Assembly: GCA_032718475.1 (NCBI GenBank) | Contig: JAUCBJ010008149.1 | Coordinates: 1 to 23,531, forward strand | Length of the DNA stretch: 23,531 nucleotides | Reading direction: 5' to 3' | Source: Nemertoderma westbladi | Taxonomy: Eukaryota; Xenacoelomorpha; Nemertodermatida; Nemertodermatidae | Shown: piece by piece, positions 15,939 to 23,531 of the stretch | Numbering within the stretch: position 1 is the stretch's first letter | Layout of the letters: each line of letters begins with the position of its first letter | Made by a program: the position numbers and the translations under genes | The notes under the pieces: model-generated | What the model was told of the DNA's origin: nothing | Seen by the model: only the letters and a program-made list of their open reading frames with translations | Databases searched by the model: none

Positions 15939-18900
15939 GTATGATGTTAGATCCATGGCTAATGTGCTTAAAATACTGCAGGTAGGATGTTAGATCCCGC
16001 CTAACATGGCGGGATCCATAAATAAAAAATAAATACAATGGCAGAATGCGCCTAACCCTCTTAGAGCCGGGGGGGGGGGGGGGGGGGTTGGTCAAATCGA
16101 CCCCCCACCGCGGTGTTTGCGCTGGTGCTGTGAAAAAATGGGAAGACTTGCATTTTTGTGATAATTTCCCCATACCGATCGGACATAAACTTATAGAAAG
16201 ATATACACTCATGTCTATCTGGCTGTCTGTTAAATGTGTCTGTCAATTTTCAAACTATGAAAAATAATGTACTTCAGTATATTGTATCTATTACTTTGCA
16301 GTGTAAGCACCCTCAATTGCTTACTTGATATATTTTCTAACGTATGAGGTCTCTGAAATTTATTCGACGTTTATGTCTGTTTGTCTGTCTGTCTGCTTGT
16401 CTGTCTGTGTAATTGAAAATTATATAAATTGCATAACGTTGCATATGACGCACAAATAAGCAATGGATGTGTGTTATACAACTATGGTAACATATCATTG
16501 CCAAAATCCAGCATCACCCTGCAGAGACGCCTCCTGATTCTTGCTGAGCACAGTTTCCATCGACAGGATTAACCTGTACACAACCTTGTGCTGTGGTGTC
16601 CGGCTGGTGAGAATAGAAGTGGTGGACAGCAAATTAATTTCTATATGTCTGCCTGTCAGTCGTTCTGTTTGTCGGTCTATCTGTTTGTCGGTCTGTCTGT
16701 CCATTTTAGTCAAGTACATTTATCTACTAAATTGCAGTATAAGAACACACTTTTGTTCCAAACAGACATTTTATGACGTCTGTGGTGTCTGTAATTTATT
16801 GTATGTCTGTCTCTTTGTCGGTATGTCTGTCTGACTGTTTGTCGGTCTGTCTTTTCATTATATTAGGTAAATGCTACACTCATCAACAAACATCAAATTC
16901 ATATGAGTAAATAAATAATATCTAATTATTGAAATTATATTGTGTTTGTTTCCAAAATTATATAGAATTCTACAAGCATTACTATAATTCTAATTGACAG
17001 ACAAGCAGACAGACAGTGGGACAGACAGACAAATTTAAACAGACCTACAGACTGGCAGACGAGAGCGCCATACGTTGGTAAAGAAACCATTATCCACATA
17101 GTGTGAGTATGTTGTTGAACGAAACTAAGCCATGATAAAATATTTATGTATTGTATGTACATCGAAAAGAACAGACAACAGACAGAGAGCCAGAACTCAC
17201 GTAACGACAGTAACTAGGTGTTACCACTTCACCAACTTGTAGACGACACATATCATAGTATATACAAACCAAATTTCAAGACGATGACCAAAACGGGGCC
17301 GAGATATTAAGGTGGGGTCGAATCGAACCCCCGTCCCTAAGCGGGGTTTAAACCGCCCGGCCCTAAAAGGGTTAAGATACTGCAGGTAGGATGTTAGATG
17401 CATGGCTAATGTGCATAAGATACTGCAGGTCGGATGATGTTGGTGTTGGATCCATGACTATTACCCCAACGCCATAAGTGAGGCAAAACGGGGAAGTCTC
17501 GCGGTAAGAGTGAATAAGAATAACGAGGTGAATGCGATGTATATAACTCAACGGAACAATAGTACAATAGCAGCATACCCTAACTAGGTTATGGCGTTAA
17601 GATGTAGGTAACACAGTGCGGCTACGGTATGGTTCGCGGTACCAGCATTCCGCTCAGTTGCGTCTGGCCGTGCGAGGCAGACAGACGGTAGAACCTAACC
17701 GTCTGGCGCAAAAATTTTTTTGGCAAAATGGTCTTAGATATGTAGGTCATATTTTATGAGAGACAAAGGGTAGCTAGCAGTTACGAAATCGGGTCTAGGA
17801 GATACAAATGGCCATGTTTTTCAACATTTAAAACATGTTTTACAGCAGCTTTAGGGCTACGATTGTAGCCATAAAGCTGCTGGTATACGTTTGATGACAA
17901 TTGAGTAAAAAATGGAAAAGTAGTAGGAATTTAGAGATGAAAATGTGTTCCAATTAGTTTAGGTCCAAACCCCACCCTGGATGTTTTTTTTTCATATTGG
18001 CGTATGTGGATTGTGGGTTTTTATCGTAACTATACGCATATGCGAAAACCACATAAGCGTATATTATTGAAAATATCAACCACTTTCTTCCCTGAGGAAT
18101 AAAGGCTTAAATCACGGCGTCATTGCCCTCCGACCAAGTTCTGTAAGATCAGAGGGATTTTGAGAAATTTTACGAAAACATAATTTAGAGTGACTGATTT
18201 AGAGTAAATGGCAGGCCTAAGGTAACTCAGGTAGCTAATATTCGGGGGATTTATTTTTATCGCAGGATTATAATATTAATATAAACCACATCGAATCGCG
18301 AGATTCTAAGTGTGAAATCAGCTCGACGCGTCATGTTTATGTTGAATGTCAAGGTTCCCATGGTGATCTCAAAAACGTTCTAGAATTGATAAAGGACAGC
18401 GTCAATGGGGTGGAGACAGTGGATGAAGAATCTGGTTACATTATTGAAGGTAGTATTATAGCGAATTTGCCATATGGACCAAAATTATTGTCTCTATCTG
18501 AGATACCATTGGTCAATATCGATGAATTAAAGATGGATGGGATGGCCTTATAGTTTGCAGGAAATTGTTCTGCAGGCACAACTGCTTTGAATATTCGCAT
18601 TCTTAACTATATCCATTTTATTCGAAATTCTAATTTAGTTAACTAAATAATATTCGTACATTATTGTCTGTAATAAAGTGTAAAAAAAAACGATTTTTAA
18701 AAATTTATAAAAAATTTATAAAATATATATAAATTATTATATATATAAATTTATAAAAATTTATAGAAAATGAAGAAATACCTTGGTTTCCTCGGAAAAT
18801 TGCTGATTTAGATATAATTTGCAACAGAGTTCTCCATTACGGGTCTGAGTTGGACGCGGACCATCCCGGCTTTACCGACGAGGTTTACAGACAGAGACGC

Positions 18901-21900
18901 AGTTACATAGGGAAACTCGCCATGGATTATAAATAGTTAGTTATATAATTGGAATCAATATCCAAATATCCATATGCAATTTTGACTTGTCACTGGTCAG
19001 TTTATGTAAATATTTCTCAATCAAGAGATTTTTTATTCTAAACCATTTACAATGTCAATTTTCATAAAACATTCCATGATCCCCCCCCCCCCCCCAAATT
19101 TTTCTACAAATCTATATCATATTGCTTGAATTTTGAAACACAACTAGTTAAACTCACCGTCGTGCTAGTTAATTGCTGGGTAATAGCATTATTATTATAT
19201 AGACTATTTGATCTTGTTGAAAGAAGAGAGAAGAGAGAGATTGAATTCATACAAGATATACATACATACAAGTGTTGCAAGGATTCACATATTTGTCTGT
19301 CAGGGTCGCGATCTTCACGTGGTAGGCCAGTCCAGGATGTTGGAGATTATTGAATCCCGTTGGACAATGCAAATTGTATAAAGGCTTGGTCTTGGTGGGG
19401 GATATATATATATACATATATATCCTAAAAGAACATGATGATTTAATTAATTATTTAATGCTTTGAATAATAAATTATTTATCTATATTATATACTGTAT
19501 GATTATAAATCATAAATATATATATACTACTACTGTAACTGATTCTATATAAAAAATAAATATAATATCGCTATTATTATACATGTGTTGCAATGTGCAA
19601 GCTACTTATGAGATTCATATAAAATGTTCCAGAACATTGTGTATTTGTTAAATAGAATTATATAGACTCCGCGCAGATGTAAAGCCATGTAACTTTTCGA
19701 TCGCTCGTATATCAGAAGATTGCGTCACATATTTGGAATCATTTGGATGCATGGCCTGCTTTCCATGGCGCTATATGTTTGAAGAATAACTGCGCTATAA
19801 CTGGTGAGATATCGTTTGGAGACACCTTTTCAAATGCTTGAATCTAAAAATATCATCGAAATATGTCACCCAGAAAGTGGTCGGGAAGTGAAACTATCTG
19901 TGTTTCAAATTTATGTAATCTTATTAAGATTAGTATAAATATTGGAGAGGGGGGGAGGGGGGTTGTGTCACTGAAACGGCGTTCGATCTATTTATACCGT
20001 TATTAAAAGCGAAGCGTGACAAAAGGACACTTATAAGCCATTATATTGGTTGTTGTCTAATTATTGTTCTCACTTTGAGTATAATAAATGTTAAAGAAAT
20101 AAAAGCGAAGCGTATATCTTCGAAATGATACAATTCGGGTGGTAAAACTTTGAAGCTCAAGGTACAGTAGGTGGGGGGAACTATAAGAGTGAGTATGATG
20201 CTCTCTGTTTAATTTAATAAAATATCTGTTATGTTATTTAGTGGAGAACAAATACCCAGGATAAGCTACACATCTGAGGAAGTTCTTACATGGGGTACCA
20301 TCTACCGTGCATTAATGGAACTTTACCCCAAATATGGTTGCAAGGAATATCTTGCGAATCTGCCATTACTCGAGTTATATTGCGGCTACAGAGAGGATAA
20401 TATACCTCAACTACAAGATATAAGTCAATTCCTCAAAGGTAGGTTGATAATTACTGTATTATGGATCCAAGATTTACGTTTTCATTTCGGGTGTAGAGCC
20501 AAACACATGAAGGTATTTGGGGTGACTTTTAATGAACTGTTCATTATTAAATTAATCAATAATTGTATTATTTTTTTAATGTGCCTAGATGTGTTATATA
20601 TGACCTTTCTGCGCAGCCCACCATAAGATGAGTTTGGTGATGTGAGTTAATGCGATAAGCCTTTAATGTTATACTTGTGAGTTACCTTAAATTCCCGCCC
20701 ATGTAAAGAATACCAGGATTTCACTTTTCGGTCGACTTTTTATTGGATTTTTATATATGAAGATTTTTATTTTTTTAATTTATCTTTATTAAGTGTTTTA
20801 TAGCATTAATTACTGTCTTATAACCTGCACATATACTAATTCGCACATATACTAATTCGTTTATTGTTTTGGTTAGATTCAGTCCTTCTGTAACCTTCGT
20901 TTTTTGTGAAAACCTGGTATTCTTCATATGGGGGTAACTGCAAAGTGAAATATAGAGGCAAAGTGTCTGGTATTTTCACATAAGCCTAAATTCCCATATT
21001 AATTATAATTTTAGAGCGCACCGGTTTTCAACTTCGACCAGTGGCTGGCTATCTTTCTGCCAGAGACTTTCTAGCTGGTTTGGCCTTCCGAGTGTTCCAT
21101 TCCACCCAGTATATTCGCCATTCATCCGAGCCATTGTACACACCGGAACCGTTAGTAGACAATATGTAAGACTAATAAATTATGGTAGAATTATGGGTAA
21201 TAATTAAGAGTAGATTGGATATGAGCAGACGGTTGATTGGTTTAAGTTGATGGATGTCATTAATAACTAGTGTAATTATACTGGAATTTTGTACTTTTAG
21301 TAAATCAATGTTTTGTTTTTGAGAGGTTAAGTAAGTTTCGGTTAGTCAACACAGGGAGCCATATCAGAAAATTTCAGAATACTGGGCATACAATGTATGT
21401 ACATGATCTAAACTTTACCTTCACAGAGATTGCTGTCACGAGTTACTGGGACATATGCCCCTCCTCGCCGACAGAAAGTTCGCGGAATTCAGTCAAGAGA
21501 TCGGTTTGGCATCGTTGGGGGCCAACGAACGCGAGGTCAATGACCTGGCTAAACTTTATTTTTTTACCGTGGAGTTCGGTCTCTGTAAACAGGATGATCA
21601 GGTCAAAGTATTCGGGGCCGGTTTATTAAGTTCAGTAGCGGAATTTAAGGTAACTGATTTATTAAAATATATTCAAATGTGAAAATAAACTTTAACATGA
21701 TTCAAAAAGAAATATAACGTAAATAATTATTAATTTAATTGTTAAGCAAAAATTATAACCTGTAAGTTAAGTAAGAACCAAAATATGAAATAACAACTGA
21801 GAAAAGAAGTTGCCTATAATGCTTGTGCTGTCTCCATCTGTGGTGATTGATCTTTTTTGTTAGGCCTAACTGGCATAACCGTAGAATACGGTTCAATCAC

Positions 21901-22501
21901 AATGAAATATTGTTACTTTAATTCACTTGTAAATAAAGTAGATTTTCGCGATAGTTCTGTAAAAAGATATTTTAATTAATTGTAACTAAATTCAGAGAAT
22001 AGCTAACACAAGTCAACCTATATCTCTTATATAGCAGTACTGGTATCTTTGTAGCACATTACTTTCATAGTGAGGTGCACAACACAATCTTGCCATTTGG
22101 TTGCCCCAAGGAGTGAGTGGAGAGCATACGCATGAGCGATATATTTTTGTGTTTTACGTACTGTACTGTATCTACCATCTAGCAGAAAGGGTTTTCTTTC
22201 TTCATTTAAAATTCAATACATAAAACAAATTAAGTTACATATTAATATATAATTTATAATTTGAAACCAAAATATATTTACGACTTTAAATTAAATTTTA
22301 CGAATGTCAAATAATCTGTTCAGATACATAACATGTATTAGAAAAGCAACATTCCTTTTTTTCACAGCATGCTGTTTCTGGTGAGGCAAATATAATGGAC
22401 TTTGATCCCGCATCTGTTCTCAACATGGAATGTCGGATAACAACCTTCCAAGATGGATATTTCATTACTAACAGCTTCGATGATGCAAAGGGTCGCCTCA
22501 G
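15844..22501 (+). CDS. TPH: Tryptophan hydroxylase, seven internal exons (partial gene)
   Basis: Exons 15844-15938, 18266-18449, 18767-18935, 20242-20438, 21015-21150, 21427-21649 and 22368-22501 join in phase to 1,138 nt with GT-AG borders and no stop (about 379 residues; vertebrate TPH is about 445-490). The product hydroxylates tryptophan to 5-hydroxytryptophan using Fe(II), tetrahydrobiopterin and O2, the first step of serotonin synthesis. An N-terminal ACT domain ([15 protein letters not shown], then HIESR) is followed by the catalytic domain: [50 protein letters not shown] (two Fe ligands) and FTVEFGLCK (Glu ligand). The residue before FTVEFG is Phe, as in TPH; phenylalanine and tyrosine hydroxylases have Trp. 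The usual HCTQY is HSTQY here. The start exon and the C-terminal tetramerisation exon are missing from the window. Intron positions at FLK/ERTGF, EP/DCCHE and EFK/HAVSG agree with those I recall for vertebrate TPH. Confidence 0.95.
15914..16055 (+). repeat. 43-bp tandem repeat of exon a end plus splice donor, left part
   Basis: GGCTAATGTGCTTAAAATAC followed by TGCAG and GTATGATG is exon a; a second copy with GTAGGATGTTAGATCC lies 43 bp on (donors at 15939 and 15982). Further right, a degenerate copy (ATGGCAGAATGCGCCTAA, to 16055) runs into the TTAA element. A 9-bp stem (GATCCCGCC and GGCGGGATC, 15993-16016) interrupts the series. Confidence 0.9.
16056..17371. mobile_element. TTAA-flanked (piggyBac-type) non-autonomous element
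   Basis: The right end reads CCCGGCCCTAAAAGGG then TTAA (17372-17375). The left end reads CTAA (16052-16055, a changed TTAA) then CCCTCTTAGAGCCGGG. The ends are imperfect inverted repeats starting CCCT, with further subterminal similarity (TCGACCCCCCACC on the left, GGTGGGGTCGAATCGA on the right). TTAA target duplication and CCC termini fit piggyBac-type elements. Interior: a G18 run (about 16069-16087) and CTGT/GACA tetranucleotide tracts in opposite orientation in the left and right halves. No transposase coding. Confidence 0.78.
17372..17446 (+). repeat. 43-bp tandem repeat of exon a end plus splice donor, right part
   Basis: AAGATACTGCAG then GTAGGATGTTAGATGCATGG, and a full further copy 43 bp on ending TACTGCAG then GTCGGATG (donors at 17386 and 17429). 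These continue the series cut by the TTAA element. Confidence 0.88.
17843..17882. repeat. Near-perfect 40-nt hairpin in TPH intron
   Basis: CAGCAGCTTTA pairs with TAAAGCTGCTG, then a G/A mismatch, then GGCTAC pairs with GTAGCC around a GATT loop. Just upstream, CATGTTTT pairs with AAAACATG (about 17812-17836). The stem is too short for a typical animal pre-miRNA; it may be the remnant of a small fold-back element. Confidence 0.85.
18266..18449 (+). CDS. TPH: TPH exon b: second half of ACT domain
   Basis: Acceptor TTATCGCAG; encodes [15 protein letters not shown], a variable strand (RHVYVECQG) and a helix ([18 protein letters not shown]). HIESR is the ACT signature of aromatic amino acid hydroxylases. 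It ends one base into a codon at GAAG with donor GTAGTA. The frame would stay open past the donor for about 34 more codons, to TAG at 18551. Confidence 0.92.
18450..18766 (+). other. TPH intron b
   Basis: A short intron of 317 bp. It starts with in-frame read-through sequence (to 18553) and ends in a very AT-rich tract of repeated AAATTTATA-type words up to the acceptor TTTATAG. Confidence 0.8.
18767..18935 (+). CDS. TPH: TPH exon c: start of catalytic domain
   Basis: Encodes [49 protein letters not shown]. The phase is 1 at entry and 2 at exit (TA plus T of the next exon gives Tyr). Donor GTTAGT. Reading straight on would give TAG, so splicing is needed. Confidence 0.93.
18936..20241 (+). 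other. TPH intron c
   Basis: 1.3 kb, AT-rich. It contains a C-run at 19081-19095, TA-rich microsatellites (about 19405-19430 and 19490-19545), a moderately complex 250-bp stretch (19660-19930) that could be an interspersed repeat though no second copy is present here, and GGGGGGGAGGGGGG near 19950. A 75-codon frame at 19126-19353 has no recognisable motif. AAAAGCGAAGCGT occurs twice (about 20006 and 20101). Confidence 0.65.
20242..20438 (+). CDS. TPH: TPH exon d
   Basis: Encodes [58 protein letters not shown]. The last part lies near the pterin pocket in the family. It enters at phase 2 and leaves at phase 1; donor GTAGGT. Without splicing the frame continues for over 60 codons to about 20626, which can be mistaken for a short gene. 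Confidence 0.94.
20439..21014 (+). other. TPH intron d with a MITE
   Basis: Contains the MITE at 20677-20944 and otherwise AT-rich DNA. The acceptor is TAATTTTAG. Confidence 0.8.
20677..20944. mobile_element. MITE in TPH intron d
   Basis: GTGAGTTACC plus AGAATACCAGGATTTCAC (20677-20724) is inverted at 20906-20944 (GTGAAAACCTGGTATTCTTC then GGGGGTAACTGC) with a small gap. Inside is a 16-bp direct repeat (ACATATACTAATTCGC, twice, about 20829-20860). No target duplication is obvious. A partial second copy lies at 244-360. Confidence 0.75.
21015..21150 (+). CDS. TPH: TPH exon e
   Basis: Encodes [45 protein letters not shown]. This block forms much of the tryptophan and pterin binding site in the family. 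The HCTQY Cys of most relatives is Ser here. The donor is GTTAGT and the exit phase is 2. Confidence 0.95.
21151..21426 (+). other. TPH intron e
   Basis: 276 bp of AT-rich DNA ending ACCTTCACAG; no other feature seen. Confidence 0.8.
21427..21649 (+). CDS. TPH: TPH exon f: iron site
   Basis: Encodes [18 protein letters not shown] (both Fe-ligand His), [30 protein letters not shown] (Glu ligand in FTVEFG; the Phe before it in place of Trp is TPH-like) and [13 protein letters not shown]. It leaves at phase 0; donor GTAACT. Confidence 0.96.
21650..22367 (+). other. TPH intron f
   Basis: 718 bp, AT-rich, no gene. Part (22076-22135) weakly resembles the first 60 bases of the window. The acceptor is TTTTTTTCACAG. 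Confidence 0.7.
22368..22501 (+). CDS. TPH: TPH exon g
   Basis: Encodes [40 protein letters not shown], the last part of the catalytic domain. It ends at phase 2 with donor GTTTGT. The following exon should carry the RPF-x-V-x-YNPYT region and the C-terminal helix; it is not found up to 23531. Confidence 0.93.
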
Positions 22502-23489
22502 GTTTGTTAAGGGTTTATTTTTTTGCTTTTTTATTCAATTTTGTATGAAAGACAAGTTTATGAATTATGAACATTCTTGTGCAAACAATCAGTCCTTTTG
22601 GCGTTAAAATGTTGTGTGGCTGTTTAGCTTTAGTTATAGCTGCTATGAAACATTTGCTTGGAACATTTTGAGCTTTTACATTAACATTATGTTTACGTCT
22701 ATAATTTGAAGTTAAGATTAATTTAAATTAGATCTTTTTGGTTTATTATTATATATATATTATTATTTAATATATTATAATATAATATAAAGCAAAGTAA
22801 TAATATATTGAATTATACAATAGATACTAAAGAATTTGTAACATTGTATAAATTTATAAACTTTTTTGCTATATCCTCGTAACGCAGCAATAGCAAATCT
22901 TTGCTAGAACACATCTTGTGTATTCTACATTGATGATAGCTTTTGTATGGTGTAAGATTATCTACAGTACATTTATTGTATCAAATGCAATACATTACAA
23001 TATTAAAGCTAATTAATTAAGCCTTTTTAATTAATTAAGGTGGACATAATGTAACAAAATTTCGCAAACTATTGTGTAAAATTAGCACTATACAGCGTTT
23101 CTAACCGAACCTTGTTTGTTTATTTATGTAAATCTGCTCGTTGTGCTCGCATGATACACAATAATCTACTCCTTTATATTCTAAGGAAAAATAAAATTCA
23201 ATACAGCAATAAACTAATTTATAGTGTTTATTGCCCAAAATGTAAACATTAGGTGTTACCTAATGATTGACAGCTTATTTAGTTAGGGAGAACCCTAAAT
23301 TAGATAGAAGGTAAAAATAATAATAAATTATTGCTCTACAGTGGAATACATTTCAGGAAAATTTCTTTAAAGTTGTGTTTAAATTTTAGACTATATGTTA
23401 CCTGAACAGCAGCGGTAGGCTTACCAAACCAATGCATAATGCAATACTAGAATAATTTAATACGTTAAAATAACATAAAAGCGGACATA
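22502..23489 (+). other. TPH intron g (start), no exon found
   Basis: Very AT-rich, including TA-rich tracts (22745-22790) and TTAATTAA clusters (about 23010-23040). I found no sequence like the final TPH exon and no other coding signal. Confidence 0.6.
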
Positions 23490-23531
23490 GGACAATTCGG
23501 TCCTGGACAATTCGGTCACGGACAAATCGGT
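23490..23531. repeat. Start of a 15-bp tandem repeat
   Basis: GGACAATTCGGTCCT, GGACAATTCGGTCAC, then GGACAAATCGGT run to the window end. Three units are visible and the array may continue beyond. Confidence 0.85.

Larger units (their letters stand above)
15939..18265 (+). other. TPH intron with exon-derived tandem repeats and a TTAA element
   Basis: A 2.3-kb intron between exons a and b. It holds 43-bp copies of the exon a end, a 1.3-kb TTAA-flanked element, a near-perfect hairpin at 17843-17882 and AT-rich DNA. A 10-bp inverted pair (AACGCCATAA at about 17469, TTATGGCGTT at about 17588) may be another small element. No coding sequence is seen inside. Confidence 0.8.

Noticed and set aside
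15925-16267. Short frames with runs of Pro or Gly
   Set aside because: Produced by the G18 homopolymer in the TTAA element.
17469-17600. Small TIR element (AACGCCATAA / TTATGGCGTT)
   Set aside because: Only ten bases of inverted repeat and no clear target duplication; too weak to call separately.
19126-19353. 75-codon frame with a hydrophobic start in TPH intron c
   Set aside because: No ATG at the proposed start, no recognisable family, and it lies in an intron.
19660-19930. Possible interspersed repeat in TPH intron c
   Set aside because: Composition suggests it, but there is no second copy in the window to support a call.
20231-20626. Independent 131-codon gene
   Set aside because: The first two thirds are TPH exon d; the remainder is read-through of the intron.

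Overview
The window is metazoan nuclear DNA: AT-rich, intron-bearing and full of transposable elements. The only host gene I can name with confidence is a tryptophan hydroxylase (TPH) gene, the rate-limiting enzyme of serotonin synthesis. Seven internal exons lie on the + strand between 15844 and 22501. TPH places the organism among animals. The mixture of RTE-like and jockey/CR1-like non-LTR retrotransposons, (CTGT)n-bearing MITEs and a divergent TPH suggests an invertebrate, but I cannot name the phylum.

Layout. (1) 1-1384: AT-rich, no gene seen, with one copy of a dispersed repeat that recurs in a TPH intron. (2) 1385-12375: one 31-bp minisatellite array, now broken by insertions. The 31-bp period works as a ruler that fixes the breakpoints. 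A 4,004-bp TIR element with TA target duplication (1550-5553) carries a broken gene of a D-x-C-GQN (DUF7869-like) family. A 5'-truncated LINE (5648-6468) follows. A fragment of an RTE-like reverse transcriptase (outer limits 8226-12302) is itself split by a second, nearly intact endonuclease/RT LINE (8932-12161) with an 11-bp target duplication. (3) 12376-15700: a MITE with a 9-bp target duplication, a decayed jockey/CR1-like RT, and an RTE-like 3' half whose tail is triplicated. (4) 15844-22501: TPH exons for the ACT regulatory domain and most of the catalytic domain. Introns hold MITEs, a hairpin and AT-rich DNA. (5) 22502-23531: probable last TPH intron in the window, ending at the start of a 15-bp tandem repeat.

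The first and last TPH coding exons are outside the window or not recognisable. All seven exons join in consistent phase with GT-AG borders, giving 1,138 nt (about 379 codons) without a stop. Fe-ligand residues (HELLGH and the Glu of FTVEFG) are present, as is the Phe that separates TPH from the Trp of phenylalanine and tyrosine hydroxylases. The end of the first exon seen, with its splice donor, has been tandemly copied into the following intron, and a TTAA-flanked element has jumped into one of the copies.

Most notable for follow-up: the TA-flanked transposon carrying the DUF7869-like gene, the exon/donor tandem array in TPH, the minisatellite with all three minus-strand frames essentially free of stops (fused to an RT reading frame), and the precise nesting history.
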